From: a virus
Direction: 5' to 3' (one strand)
Length of the DNA: 41,955 bases
IMG/VR virus record: IMGVR_UViG_3300028388_000491
Location: 1 to 41,955 of that record
In this document: one piece after another, positions 26,234 to 36,000 of the stretch
How positions within the stretch are numbered: position 1 is the stretch's first letter
Layout: every line of letters starts with the position of its first letter
Position numbers and translations under genes: made by a program
Notes under the pieces: model-generated
The model's input: only the letters and a program-made list of their open reading frames with translations
Database searches by the model: none
What the model was told of the DNA's origin: nothing

Positions 26234-26718
26234 TGGTTAACTCAATTCCAAATACGCCACAGCCAGACAAAAATTCCACCAGCAAGCTTTCTCAAATAGC
26301 AGATCCAGATATAATAATATTTGAAGAAGACCTGCCAATTGAGGGCATGGCAGATTTATTATTTGAGGACATAGGAGGCCAAGAGATAATAAATATTGCT
26401 CGTAATGATATAGTCAATGGACAAGAAGTGGCTTACAGGCCAATCAAAAATTTGTCAAAAATTGCACTAAAATATAACTCTCAAAACTTGTCACCTGTTC
26501 AAGATAGTTCTAAAAGCTTTTTCAATAATTTTCCGATTAAGCTAGAGAATCACATACCAGACAGCGGATCTGGACCCAATGGAGAAATAGTTTACATCGA
26601 AACCGATGGAAGCTTAGTTGTCAATGTAGTAGGGCTTGCACCAGACGAACGTGTAGAAGTACAAATACTTGCTAGGGGTGCAGTCCTTGATGATACAATA
26701 TATACAGGAGAATCATGA
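26233..26718 (+). CDS. Tail tip-associated hypothetical protein
   Basis: Encodes 161 residues. The start overlaps the hub stop codon by one base. The N-terminal 50 residues are polar and probably flexible; the C-terminal half is beta-rich (GEIVYIETDGSLVVNVVGLA, ERVEVQILARGAVLDD). No family is recognised. Being locked between the hub and the next large tail gene (4-base overlap), it is likely a baseplate or tip component. Confidence 0.7.
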   Translation: MVNSIPNTPQPDKNSTSKLSQIADPDIIIFEEDLPIEGMADLLFEDIGGQEIINIARNDIVNGQEVAYRPIKNLSKIALKYNSQNLSPVQDSSKSFFNNFPIKLENHIPDSGSGPNGEIVYIETDGSLVVNVVGLAPDERVEVQILARGAVLDDTIYTGES

Positions 26719-27914
26719 TAACTAATACAGGCAAAAATATTCTAGCCAAATATTTAATTGGGCAGGCCCCAGCTTACGCTTCATATATATCGTTTGGATG
26801 CGGTGCCCCAAAAGCTCTTGGTCCTGGCGATTCTTTTGGAGACTATAGCTCATACGAAAATCTTAATTTTGAAATGTTTAGGGCTCCTATTGTTTCCAGG
26901 GGATACGTTACAGAGCAGACTCTTGACGCAAATGATAACCCCGTAGAGGTTCCACAAATAGTTTTAACCGCAGAGTTGCCTACAGAGGAAAGATACGAGA
27001 TAACGGAACTTGGAGTATTTTCCGCAGGATCGAATCCATCTGCAGGAGCAAACGATAGCAAAATCTTATACGCATTTTCTAACAGCGAAAATTGGCAATT
27101 TCATAGCTCTACTGCTGGGGTGTCTTCAATTAGGCTGCACTCTCAGCCACTTGATTTGCAGCAAGACGGTACTCTTCAAGAGAATGACCTTGAGGGATCT
27201 ATCAATCAGCCAGAAAAAGTGTTTGCTGCTGACTCAGACAACCTTACTTTGGATGCACAAATTCGAGTAAACAGAGAAGAGCGTTGTAGATTTTTGAATA
27301 ACACTATATTTTTAAGAGGAGATACAACAGTAATTACTGGTACAGGCAACGATATGCAAGTTAGCCTGTCAGATGTTACGCATATTCACCTTAATGGTGT
27401 AAATCTAAATCTTGATAGAAACTCTGCAAGTGACCAAATAAAACTAGGGTTTTCTGTACTTAACAAGAATGCAGATTCGGCACAGCCAACCTCTGTAAAG
27501 ATTATAGTTGAGTTTGCTTCAGCAGACGTTGTCGATGGGGCAAACTATGAGTATGCAAGGCTTAAAACAGAGATAGATAGCTCGAATGTTGATTTTGCAT
27601 CTAGCCGATATTTTGTAGCCACCAAAGCTCTAGAAGAACTAGAGACAAGCAGCGGATTTAGCTGGAATCAAGTTGCCATTGTAAAGGTGTACGCCTCCAT
27701 TGCGGGACCAAATTCATCGGGAACACTTGTTGATTACTCTGATCAATTTTATGTAGGCTTGGATGCAATTAGGCTAGAAAACATAAGCACTAAAAATCCT
27801 TTGTATGGATTAACTGGTTATACAGTGGTCAAGACTGATAATGGTCAGCCAATCATCAAAGAGCCAAACTCCGCTAACCTGGTGGAATTTAGGTTTGCAA
27901 TGGACGTGCAGTAA
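26715..27914 (+). CDS. Minor tail protein (tip/fibre)
   Basis: Encodes 399 residues and starts at an ATGA overlap after GGAGAATC. The opening block (MITNTGKNILAKYLIGQAPA, then YISFGCGAPKALG) is like the conserved N-terminus of many actinophage tail-tip or fibre proteins. The middle part (EITELGVFSAG) resembles a tail-fibre anchoring domain found in several siphovirus proteins. The C-terminal 200 residues are beta strands with a jelly-roll-like rhythm (SVKIIVEFASADV, NQVAIVKVYASIAGP). No enzymatic motif is seen. The N-terminus would attach it to the hub and the rest face outwards. The named role is by similarity of layout. Confidence 0.65.
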   Translation: MITNTGKNILAKYLIGQAPAYASYISFGCGAPKALGPGDSFGDYSSYENLNFEMFRAPIVSRGYVTEQTLDANDNPVEVPQIVLTAELPTEERYEITELGVFSAGSNPSAGANDSKILYAFSNSENWQFHSSTAGVSSIRLHSQPLDLQQDGTLQENDLEGSINQPEKVFAADSDNLTLDAQIRVNREERCRFLNNTIFLRGDTTVITGTGNDMQVSLSDVTHIHLNGVNLNLDRNSASDQIKLGFSVLNKNADSAQPTSVKIIVEFASADVVDGANYEYARLKTEIDSSNVDFASSRYFVATKALEELETSSGFSWNQVAIVKVYASIAGPNSSGTLVDYSDQFYVGLDAIRLENISTKNPLYGLTGYTVVKTDNGQPIIKEPNSANLVEFRFAMDVQ

Positions 27915-28423
27915 TGGCTGAATTTAAGAAGGTTGTAATCCCAGAGTCTAGCTTGCCAGCAACTAATGCAAAAACAGAGCAATACGTTGTAAGATATCGT
28001 GTAATATCAGAAGATCGAAACAGAATTTCTCCTTGGTCTGGCCAATATGTATTAGACGTTTCTCCAACAGAAACCTTAGAATCAAATGTAGTAGATGTTA
28101 TTGGTACGAGTATTATTGTTTCGTGGATAGCGGAAGAATCTGCTGGAACTGCTTACGAAGTATATGCGAGTTGGGGATTTGACAATAACACTAGTGTCGG
28201 ACAGGTGTATCCAATTAGCGATCCTAACGTTACAGAGCTAGATATAAATAAGTATTATTATAAAAAAACTAGCGATAACAGCATTACGTTTCCAATACCT
28301 TCAAACTTCGAGGGTACAGTAGCAAAGGCTGTTCAGGTATTCATACAAAAGGAGTCTTACCCCAAGGGACAGATAAGTCCTAAAAGACTTATTGCCCAAT
28401 CTGCAGTAATCAGCCTGACTTAA
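27914..28423 (+). CDS. Fibronectin-III-like virion protein
   Basis: Encodes 169 residues; TAATG overlap with the previous gene. Strand patterns fit a single fibronectin-III or similar Ig-like domain: QYVVRYRVISEDRNRISPWS (the typical Tyr-Arg-Val strand followed by a Trp-Ser-Pro bend), TSIIVSWIAEESAGTAYEVY (WSxxY-type), then TVAKAVQVFIQKESYP. Such domains decorate tail and head proteins and bind sugars weakly. It ends the tail operon and precedes a promoter. Confidence 0.65.
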   Translation: MAEFKKVVIPESSLPATNAKTEQYVVRYRVISEDRNRISPWSGQYVLDVSPTETLESNVVDVIGTSIIVSWIAEESAGTAYEVYASWGFDNNTSVGQVYPISDPNVTELDINKYYYKKTSDNSITFPIPSNFEGTVAKAVQVFIQKESYPKGQISPKRLIAQSAVISLT

Positions 28424-28432
28424 TGATATAAT
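28424..28432 (+). promoter_or_regulatory. Extended -10 promoter, nearly leaderless
   Basis: TGA plus TATAAT (28427-28432) overlaps the stop region of the preceding gene and lies 9 bases before the ATG at 28442. There is no Shine-Dalgarno and no good -35. It starts the last structural gene and perhaps the early-replication block. Confidence 0.65.
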
Positions 28433-28441
28433 AGATACACT

Positions 28442-28882
28442 ATGCAAATACCACTACCCGAACGAGGACAGCCGTTAGATCTTTCATATATCTATCAGGT
28501 GACAGAAGCCGTAAACAATTTATCTAAAGAGGTTTTACCCTCAGCCAACAATTATGCAACTGTTGACACCGTATCAGCAGGCAAACAATCTGCAAGGATC
28601 AATGACTTAAAGATGATTGGCGGATATGTTGAAGTTGCAAACAATAGTACGGTGAACGCTGGTAATGAAAAATCATTCTTTTATGATTTCCCAGCTGACT
28701 TTAAATATGCCCCTATTGCTACCGCAACCCCCGTAAACGTTGGTGACACTCCAGCAGGAAGAAATGTATCTGTAATTTTAAGATCTGTTACAACTTCACG
28801 AGTTGAGGGTGTCGTTCGATTCAACGCTACTGGAGAGGTTTCCGTGGCAATCAACCTTATTATTATGGGTATCCCGAACTAG
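28442..28882 (+). CDS. Small beta-rich virion protein
   Basis: Encodes 146 residues. Start at 28442, leaderless. The N-terminus is helical (LSYIYQVTEAVNNLSKEVLP) and the rest is beta: EVANNSTVNAGNEKSFFYDF, then VSVILRSVTTSRVEGVVRF and a hydrophobic end, a pattern similar to small trimeric tail-tip or H-type lectin-like domains in tail proteins. No signal peptide. It is the last gene of the tail region; the next gene starts 11 bases after its stop, with a strong ribosome site. Confidence 0.65.
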   Translation: MQIPLPERGQPLDLSYIYQVTEAVNNLSKEVLPSANNYATVDTVSAGKQSARINDLKMIGGYVEVANNSTVNAGNEKSFFYDFPADFKYAPIATATPVNVGDTPAGRNVSVILRSVTTSRVEGVVRFNATGEVSVAINLIIMGIPN

Positions 28883-28892
28883 GAGAGTCCTC

Positions 28893-29435
28893 TTGGGGAA
28901 AAAGAACGGGTATAGAACCAGAGAAGAATACAACGACGCTCCGATCATACCAGGCAATAAAAAGGTCTGGTTTTTAAATGGAGACCTAGTAAGGGTTCAT
29001 CACCTCAATCGATCTAACGGAATAATGTCAGTATACAACATCATTAAAGATCAGATTGAAAGCTGTTTAATTGCAGACTTTAAGCGTAATCGTGAGCGTG
29101 CATACACTGTCGGAGAAACTGCAGACTTAGTAAATAGGCACAAAAAGTATATGCCAAGTCTAATGAATCGTGAAGTTATCCCAGAACCTACTGGAAGTCA
29201 AAAGGGTGGAGAGCGAGGGTGGCAAGTAAGAAGTTACTACTCAGAGTCGCAAGTAAAAGAGATTCGTGATATACTGGCAACTTATCATATTGGCAGACCA
29301 AGAAATGACAAATTGATAACAAATGATATAACTCCTACGGTTCAGGAGTTGACAAGACGTATGGGAGATGGTATGCTTACCTATACAAGAACTGAAGACG
29401 GTAGATTCATTCCTGTGTGGAGCGAATCAATTTAG
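28893..29435 (+). CDS. MerR-like helix-turn-helix DNA-binding protein
   Basis: Encodes 180 residues from a TTG at 28893, chosen because AGGAGAG (28881-28887) stands 5 bases before it and because upstream in-frame starts lie inside the previous gene. The middle segment (residues about 69-105) reads RAYTVGETADLVNRHKKYMP then NREVIPEP, the MerR-type winged helix-turn-helix pattern, followed by YYSESQVKEIRDIL, a typical dimerisation/wing end. A short N-terminal beta domain (KKVWFLNGDLVRVHHLN) precedes it. It stands at the boundary between structural and replication genes, so it may regulate or take part in replication; that is inferred. Confidence 0.7.
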   Translation: MGKKNGYRTREEYNDAPIIPGNKKVWFLNGDLVRVHHLNRSNGIMSVYNIIKDQIESCLIADFKRNRERAYTVGETADLVNRHKKYMPSLMNREVIPEPTGSQKGGERGWQVRSYYSESQVKEIRDILATYHIGRPRNDKLITNDITPTVQELTRRMGDGMLTYTRTEDGRFIPVWSESI

Positions 29436-29454
29436 TAAATACGAAGGGTATGAG

Positions 29455-29661
29455 ATGGAAAACGATAACACGAAGGTGACTGTATCTCTTGGATACACAC
29501 TTAACCTAGGCAACTTTCAGTCACTACGCATTGATATGGGTATAGAAGACTCAAAGCGTGAGGGTGAAAATATTAATGATGCTTTTGCAAGAGTTTACAC
29601 TTTTGTAGAAGACAAGCTAACGGAAAAGATTAAAGAGGCTTCAGCAGAAATTCAGTCATGA
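29455..29661 (+). CDS. Small conserved hypothetical protein
   Basis: Encodes 68 residues. The ATG at 29455 has GAAGGG about 6 bases upstream. The protein begins with two strands (TKVTVSLGYTLNLGNFQSLR) and ends in an amphipathic helix (YTFVEDKLTEKIKEASAE), so it is probably a small alpha/beta fold. Its stop overlaps the next start (ATGA), putting it in the helicase operon. I do not recognise it. Confidence 0.7.
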   Translation: MENDNTKVTVSLGYTLNLGNFQSLRIDMGIEDSKREGENINDAFARVYTFVEDKLTEKIKEASAEIQS

Positions 29662-29966
29662 CAGATAAGAACAAACGATTTGTATTGTTGTCTGTTTTTG
29701 ACAAAGCCTATAAAGACAAGTACGGGCAACCTCCAGTATATAACAAGTGGGCCGAGCAGTGGGCTGCGGATGCCCTTATACAGTCATACGGACTTGACGG
29801 GGCCACAGAGATCCTGGAGTATTACTGTGGCGTTGCTCAAAGACTTGACTGGAAGTATTTTTCCAATAACGCTGAGGATATAAGACAAAAAATGGAGTCT
29901 TTTAGAAAAGACTTGAGAGAGAGAACTGAGCGTAGGGCTCAGGCAAAAAGGTGGTTGAATGACTGA
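29658..29966 (+). CDS. Hypothetical protein preceding the helicase (possible loader)
   Basis: Encodes 102 residues, almost all helical and basic at the end (KDLRERTERRAQAKRW). Its start overlaps the previous stop and its end overlaps the helicase start by 8 bases, so the two should be translated together. Small helical proteins adjacent to DnaB-type helicases are often loaders or replication-initiation partners, but no specific motif shows it here. The aromatic segment (NKWAEQWAADALIQSYGLDG) may form a helical bundle. Confidence 0.6.
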   Translation: MTDKNKRFVLLSVFDKAYKDKYGQPPVYNKWAEQWAADALIQSYGLDGATEILEYYCGVAQRLDWKYFSNNAEDIRQKMESFRKDLRERTERRAQAKRWLND

Positions 29967-31179
29967 TTCAGAAAGTAAAGTAATTTCTGCAGTACTAAAA
30001 GATAAGCAGATCCATGTGTTGCTGCAAGCCAATGTTGAGAGGCTACTAAAAACACATAAAGATATTTGGCAGTTTGTAAGGAATTACTCCGAGGAAAACG
30101 GCACCGTGCCACCTCAAGAAGTGGTTGTAGAAAAGTTTAGAGATTTCAATCCAGATGCATCTGTGGGGGCAACCAAGCACCACTTGCAGGAACTGCAGAC
30201 AGAGTACTTAAATAATAGCCTGAAAGAAATATTGCGGACAGCAGCTGCAGAGGTGCAAAGCAATCAGGGCAACCTAGCACTTGAAAACATAATTAATCAG
30301 ACATCAGAACTTAAAAAAGACACGTCTATTGTTCGTGATATTGATGCAACAGACATAGACTCTGCAGTGGCATACTTCGAGCATGTTAAAGAGCAGCAAG
30401 CTCTTGGGGCTGTCGGAATTAAGACAGGCCTACCAGGCTTTGACAATTACCTGCCCTCTGGAATTATGCCAGGGCAGCTAGGGGTTTTCCTTGCGTACCC
30501 TGGTATTGGCAAGTCCTGGCTATCTCTATACTTTGCGGTACAGGCCTGGAAGCAGGGAAAGACTCCGATGGTAGTTAGCCTTGAGATGTCAGAAACTGAG
30601 GTTCGTAATCGTGTATTTGCCATCATGGGCGAAGGGCTGTGGTCTCACAGAAAGCTAAGCAATGGTGAGGTTGAGATTGACGACTTAAAGCGTTGGCACG
30701 GGACACACGTTAAAGGAAAGCCAGAATTCCACATTATTTCTAATGATTCTGGAGGAGAAGTTAACCCAGCAGTTTTGCGTGGAAAGATTGACCAGTATAA
30801 GCCAGACTTTGTGATCGTTGACTATTTGCAGCTCATGAACCCCAATCAGAAGTCAGACAACGAGACTGTCCGAATGAAGAACTTGTCCCGTGAGCTAAAG
30901 CTTATGGCAATTTCTGAAGAGATACCAATCATAGCTATATCCTCAGCGACCCCAGATGACGTCACAAAGCTAGATACAGTCCCAACCCTAGGTCAGACCG
31001 CCTGGTCACGTCAAATCGCCTACGATGCCGACTGGGTGCTTGCTCTGGGTAGGGGTACCAACAGCGACATCATTGAGTGCGTATTTAGAAAGAATCGTAA
31101 TGGTTTTATGGGAGAATTCCTTGTTCAGGCTGACTTTGACAAGGGCTGGTACAAGTATAAAGACTATGAAGAAAACTAG
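29959..31179 (+). CDS. DnaB-like replicative helicase
   Basis: Encodes 406 residues; ATG overlaps the previous gene by 8 bases. Residues 1-140 are a helical N-terminal domain, and 155-400 form the RecA-like ATPase. Walker A is FLAYPGIGKS (Lys185, Ser186), with the AxPxxGKS form usual for DnaB. Then come SLEMSETEVRNR (the DnaB catalytic-glutamate motif, Glu200) and Walker B FVIVDYLQLM (Asp288). A Gln/Arg-type sensor region (GQTAWSRQIAYDADWVLALG) follows. It would unwind DNA at the phage replication fork and act with the primase just downstream. It is shorter than bacterial DnaB (about 470), mainly in the N-terminus. Confidence 0.9.
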   Translation: MTDSESKVISAVLKDKQIHVLLQANVERLLKTHKDIWQFVRNYSEENGTVPPQEVVVEKFRDFNPDASVGATKHHLQELQTEYLNNSLKEILRTAAAEVQSNQGNLALENIINQTSELKKDTSIVRDIDATDIDSAVAYFEHVKEQQALGAVGIKTGLPGFDNYLPSGIMPGQLGVFLAYPGIGKSWLSLYFAVQAWKQGKTPMVVSLEMSETEVRNRVFAIMGEGLWSHRKLSNGEVEIDDLKRWHGTHVKGKPEFHIISNDSGGEVNPAVLRGKIDQYKPDFVIVDYLQLMNPNQKSDNETVRMKNLSRELKLMAISEEIPIIAISSATPDDVTKLDTVPTLGQTAWSRQIAYDADWVLALGRGTNSDIIECVFRKNRNGFMGEFLVQADFDKGWYKYKDYEEN

Positions 31180-31185
31180 TATAAT
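31180..31185 (+). promoter_or_regulatory. Leaderless promoter for the primase operon
   Basis: TATAAT (31180-31185) starts one base after the helicase stop codon and ends 6 bases before the ATG at 31192. The preceding bases are TAG rather than TGn, and no -35 is seen. There is no Shine-Dalgarno before this ATG. Confidence 0.6.
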
Positions 31186-31191
31186 AGTTAC

Positions 31192-31518
31192 ATGGTTAAG
31201 ACACATCATAAGTCGATTAAAAGGTTTGGCCTTGATGGTAGTATTAAGGACGACAGTTTTTTACCAAGACTTAAAAACGAATATCTCAGACTCCTTGAAA
31301 CAGAGATGAGATTAAAAGGTTATGTGCCAAGACTTGACATTAACCCAGACTTTACAATACAATACAATTATGCAAGAGAATACTTTGAATTCGAATTATC
31401 AGTATACGGAATATATTTAGGAAAGAAGAAGAGCCAATGGGTCTTAGGAGTGGACGAAACAAAGCTCATATATATGGAGAGCAGCAGGTCAAGCGAATCC
31501 TTGTCGGAAGCGGCCTAG
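31192..31518 (+). CDS. Conserved hypothetical protein overlapping primase
   Basis: Encodes 108 residues from a leaderless ATG. It begins with a basic stretch (VKTHHKSIKRFG), followed by a helix (LPRLKNEYLRLLETEMRLKG) and a beta-rich part (YNYAREYFEFELSVYGIYLG). Its last 82 bases overlap the primase gene in another frame, and the final 20 residues look like low-complexity overlap product (ESSRSSESLSEAA). No family is recognised; operon position suggests a replication accessory role. Confidence 0.7.
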   Translation: MVKTHHKSIKRFGLDGSIKDDSFLPRLKNEYLRLLETEMRLKGYVPRLDINPDFTIQYNYAREYFEFELSVYGIYLGKKKSQWVLGVDETKLIYMESSRSSESLSEAA

Positions 31519-32381
31519 ATGTAGAAAATGAGGTGGGCAGCGACTTTATCGTATTTTGCCCTTTCCATTCTAATCACAGAACTCCTGCAGGAGAAGTCGA
31601 TAAAGAAACAGGGATGTTCTTTTGCTTTTCTTGTCATAAGCACGCAGAAATAGTAGAGCTAGTAATGCATGTATCTGGACGAACCTACTTTGAGGCTGCA
31701 AGATTTATCAAGTCTAAGGAGACAGAGCAAGACATATCTGCCGAGATCGGCAAAAAGCTTGTTAAGAAACCAGACTACGAGCCCTACGACATTGCAACCA
31801 TAAGAAGGCTCCACGAACAGGCGATGCAGTCCGAACGAGCAATGTCTTACTATAACGGCAGACAGATAACTAAGCAGTCAGTAGAAAAATTTGGCCTGGG
31901 GTACTCTGAAAAACAGGACATGGTAACAATACCAATCTACGCACCAGACGGTGTTCCAGTCGGATTCGTGGGTAGGTCTGTCGAAGGCAAAGATTTTAAA
32001 AATACCCCCAAGCTACCAAAGTCTAAAGTTTTATTTAATTTTCATCGTGTCAAAACATCCAACGAAGTTTACGTCGTGGAGTCATCGTTTGATGCGATTA
32101 GACTCGATCAATGCGGAATGCCAGCAGTAGCAACTTTAGGCTCCATGGTTTCCAATTTTCAAATAGACCTACTCAGAAAATATTTCAACAATGTTTATGT
32201 TGTTGCAGATAATGATGAGGCAGGCGGGCACATGGCTGAAAGACTTCAAAAGTCTTTAGGCGGAGTTGTGTCCGTAGTACAGCTAGACAAACAATATAAA
32301 GATATAGGTGATATGAGTGACGACGTTATCAAAACGTTACAAGTATCATTTGACACCACTATCGAAGCAATGCTAAACTAA
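31437..32381 (+). CDS. DnaG-like DNA primase
   Basis: Encodes 314 residues. The ATG at 31437 has AAGAAGAG upstream. The zinc-binding CHC2 domain is clear: Cys41, His44, Cys63, Cys66 within CPFHSN and CFSCHK. The TOPRIM domain carries Glu215 in VYVVESSFDAIRL and Asp258/Asp260 in VVADNDEAGG, the metal-binding triad. The middle (NTPKLPKSKVLFNFHRVK) is the RNA polymerase basic motif-like region. The C-terminal helicase-interaction domain of bacterial DnaG is absent, so the protein is compact. It starts primers for the phage fork, working with the DnaB-like helicase two genes upstream. Confidence 0.9.
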   Translation: MGLRSGRNKAHIYGEQQVKRILVGSGLDVENEVGSDFIVFCPFHSNHRTPAGEVDKETGMFFCFSCHKHAEIVELVMHVSGRTYFEAARFIKSKETEQDISAEIGKKLVKKPDYEPYDIATIRRLHEQAMQSERAMSYYNGRQITKQSVEKFGLGYSEKQDMVTIPIYAPDGVPVGFVGRSVEGKDFKNTPKLPKSKVLFNFHRVKTSNEVYVVESSFDAIRLDQCGMPAVATLGSMVSNFQIDLLRKYFNNVYVVADNDEAGGHMAERLQKSLGGVVSVVQLDKQYKDIGDMSDDVIKTLQVSFDTTIEAMLN

Positions 32382-32419
32382 CATACACAAAATACAAACA
32401 GATATATAGGAGAAAATAT

Positions 32420-33076
32420 ATGGGTGTAATCAAAGGGCTACAAAATATCAACGACTTACTTGATAAGCCAAAATATGACGAGAGCAAGCCAAGGGTCAAG
32501 TGGCTTAAGCTTGCAGACGGCCAGGCCGCCAAGATTCGTTTTATCGAAGAGCTTGACGAAGACTCGCCGAACTACTCAGCAGACAGGGGACTAGCCCTTG
32601 TCGTAAAAGAGCACACAAATCCAAAGGACTACAGGCGTAAGGCTGTAGACACAATGGATACAGAGGGCCGTGACTGGGCCGAAGAAATGCATCGTAAAGA
32701 CCCTAAGGCAGGCTGGAGGGCTCGTCTACGTTTTTACTGCAACGTTTTGATTGACGACGGAGTTGAAGAGCCATACGTGGCGATCTGGTCAATGGGAGTT
32801 GGTAAGCAGTCTCCATTTAACACAGTACGTGAGTATGCACTAGAAACTGGTAGCATCTCAAATCTTACCTGGAAGGTAAAGCGTAATGGGGTGGGTACAG
32901 AGACTAGCTACACACTTATTCCAGGTGCACCAGACACAGAGCCGTTCGACTGGGGCAGTCACGAGCCATTCCCGCTGGAATCAGCACTAAGCAAGATTCC
33001 ATATGCAGAGCAGGAGGCCTTTTATCTAGGCTTTGACTCACCAAGCACATCATCCGCAACTAATATGGACTGGTAA
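32420..33076 (+). CDS. Single-stranded DNA-binding protein, putative (gp32-like)
   Basis: Encodes 218 residues; AGGAG lies 9 bases before the ATG. It begins with a lysine-rich, polar segment, then a beta-rich core (VKWLKLADGQAAKIRFIEEL, WRARLRFYCNVLIDDGVEEP, VAIWSMGVGKQ) that resembles the OB-fold core of T4 gp32-type proteins, where an NVL strand and a following gk-type helix are conserved. The C-terminal third is acidic-aromatic and ends NMDW, like SSB tips that recruit partners. Position between primase and polymerase supports the role. No Cys-based zinc site is visible, unlike gp32. The call is by pattern and context. Confidence 0.55.
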   Translation: MGVIKGLQNINDLLDKPKYDESKPRVKWLKLADGQAAKIRFIEELDEDSPNYSADRGLALVVKEHTNPKDYRRKAVDTMDTEGRDWAEEMHRKDPKAGWRARLRFYCNVLIDDGVEEPYVAIWSMGVGKQSPFNTVREYALETGSISNLTWKVKRNGVGTETSYTLIPGAPDTEPFDWGSHEPFPLESALSKIPYAEQEAFYLGFDSPSTSSATNMDW

Positions 33077-33087
33077 AAACACAGTAT

Positions 33088-36000
33088 ATGGGATACGTTG
33101 GGCTACACGTTCATACTCACTACTCACTATTCGATGGTATTGCTACACCAGCAGAATATGTAGAGCGTGCGGATGAACTTGGGATGAATGCAATTGCGAT
33201 TACAGATCATGGTTCCCTTTCTGGGCACCGTGAGATGTATCGTGCTGCAAAAGAAAAGGGCATCAAGCCAATTCTTGGAATTGAAGGCTACATTACAGAA
33301 GATCGTTTTGATCGTCGTGATATTGATAAAAGAGAAGGTCCTTTAGACCTAGTCTATAATCACATCATCATCCTTGCCAAGAACAAGAAGGGACTTGAAA
33401 ACCTTAACAAGCTCAACGAAATTGCGTGGACAGAAGGGTTCTTCAAAAAGCCACGCATAGATTATGAGGTACTAGAAAGATATTCAGAAGGATTAATTGT
33501 AGCCTCTGGGTGTCTTTCTGGTGCACTCGCCAAAGCAGTAGAGGCAGAAGAGTACGCAGAAGCAAAAAGAATTATTGAGTGGCACAAGCGTGTGTTTAAA
33601 GACGATTACTATATCGAGGTAATGCCACACAATCCACCAGAGATGAACAACAAGCTACTGGAGCTTGCTGATCAGTTCGGAGTTAAGGCAGTCCTTACTC
33701 CCGATTGCCACCACGCACACACGGGACAAAAAGAAATTCAGGAACTAAAGCTAATCCTGAACACCTATTCAAATAAGATTAAGAAAGATTCTACATACGA
33801 CAAATCTAAAAAGTATGAGAATCTAATGGAACGGCTTGACTATCTTTACGGAGAAAGAGACATTACCTTTTCCAAGTATGACATTCACCTTTTGTCAGAA
33901 GACGAGGTGAGGTCTGCTATGTTAGATCAGGGAATTGATAGGCAGGATATTTTAGATCACACCAATGAGGTGGCCGACAAGGTGGAAGACTACGAAATTG
34001 TAGACCACTTGGACCTGTTGCCAGTACAGTATCAGGACCCTGACGAAGAGCTTCGTAAGGTAGCGTTGTCTGGTCTTAAAAAGAGGGGCCTAGAAAACTC
34101 TCAAGAGTATCTGGATAGACTAGAAGAAGAGCTAGAAGTTATTAAGAATAAAAACTTTGGACCCTACTTTTTGGTTGTTCGTAATATGATTAATTGGGCA
34201 AAAAAGAATGACATCATGGTAGGACCAGGTCGTGGTTCTGCAGCTGGCTCGTTGCTTTGCTACGCCCTGGACATCACAGACATAGATCCTATTGAGCACA
34301 ACCTTTTGTTCTTTAGGTTTATCAATCCAGAGCGTAACGACTTTCCAGATATTGATACGGACATCCAGGACTCACGGCGTGACGAAGTAAAAGATTATCT
34401 TGTTAGACAGTACAGGCACGTCGCCTCTATTGCAACCTTCTTGTCGTTTAAAGACAAGGGGGTAATTCGAGACCTTGCGAGAGTTCTAAACATCCCCTTG
34501 GCGGACGTAAACAAGGTTAGTAAGCTGTTTGATACTTGGGACGAATACTGTACGTCTAAAGTTACCGCATGGTTTAGAGAGAAGTATCCAGAGGTTGAAC
34601 AATACGGAGAGCAGCTAAGGGGTCGCATTCGAGGAACAGGCATCCACGCTGCGGGTGTGGTAACTAGCAAGTCTCCCATCTTTAAAAATGCACCAATGGA
34701 AACACGCAATGCTCCAGGAACAAAAGAAAGAATCCCAGTTGTAGCTGTCGACATGGAAGAGGCTGAACGAATTGGCCTTATTAAGATTGATGCCCTGGGT
34801 CTAAAAACTTTGAGCGTGATGAAAGACGCACAGAAAATTATTAAGGATCGTCATGGCAAGGACATCGACTTTTTGTCTATCGACACTGATGATAAGAATG
34901 TTTACAAGATGCTATCTGACGGACACACAAAGGGTGTGTTCCAGTGTGAAGCAACCCCTTACACTAATCTGATTGTAAAGATGGGTGTAAAGAACTTTGC
35001 TGAATTAGCAGCATCTAACGCATTGGTTAGGCCAGGTGCCATGAATACTATCGGCAAGGACTACATTCTTCGTAAGCAGGGGAAGCAAGACATTGCCTAT
35101 CACCACACACAAATGAAAGAGTTAACAAAAGAAACTTACGGATGTATTCTGTACCAAGAGCAGGTTATGCAGGCATGTACCGAGCTTGGCGGAATGACTA
35201 TGGCAGAGGCCGATAAAGTCCGTAAAATTATTGGAAAGAAGAAGGATGCAAAAGAGTTTGACGTTTTTAAGGACAAGTTTGTTGAGGGTGCTTCAAGGTA
35301 TCTATCTCCTAACGCTGCTGCCGATCTATGGTCTGATTTTGAAGCCCATGCTGGTTATTCATTCAATAAGTCTCACGCTGTGGCGTACTCAACTCTCTCG
35401 TACTGGACAGCGTGGCTAAAGTACTACTACCCTATAGAGTTTATGTACTCAATTCTAAAAAATGAGAAAGACAAGGATGCAAGGACAGAGTATCTGATCG
35501 AAGCAAAGCGTATGGGGATTCCAATTAGGTTGCCACATGTTAACGACTCTGACATGGACTTTAAGATTGAGGGTAAAGGAATTAGGTTCGGACTCTCTGC
35601 AATTAAGTTTATTTCAGAAAAGGTTGCTAGTTCTTATATCTCTGCAAGACCCTTTAGTTCGTTTAAAGAGCTAGAAGATTTTGCGACCACCAAGGGCAAC
35701 ATCGCAGGAAGAAGGTCCCTGGAGTCCTTGAGGATAACTGGAGCCGCTACGTTTCCAGACAACCCTCGTAACGAGGAAGAAATTAAAGAGAACTTGTACG
35801 AGTATCTAAATTTGCCAGAGTTCAATATCACAGTTCCTAGCCACTATTATGCCTTTATTAATGAGGCAGACGAGTATGAGGAAAAGGGTGCGTTTATTCT
35901 TATGGGCATGGTAAAGAACATTAAGCGTGGCAAGGGTTGGTCCCGAATCGAGATACTGGATCGTACAGGAATGATTGGCATCTTTGATGAAGAGCAAACA

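Noticed and set aside
33071-33088. TGG-TAAAAA box 8 bases before the polymerase start as another leaderless promoter
   Set aside because: The box lacks the conserved final T of a -10 element; not enough to call although the start has no Shine-Dalgarno.
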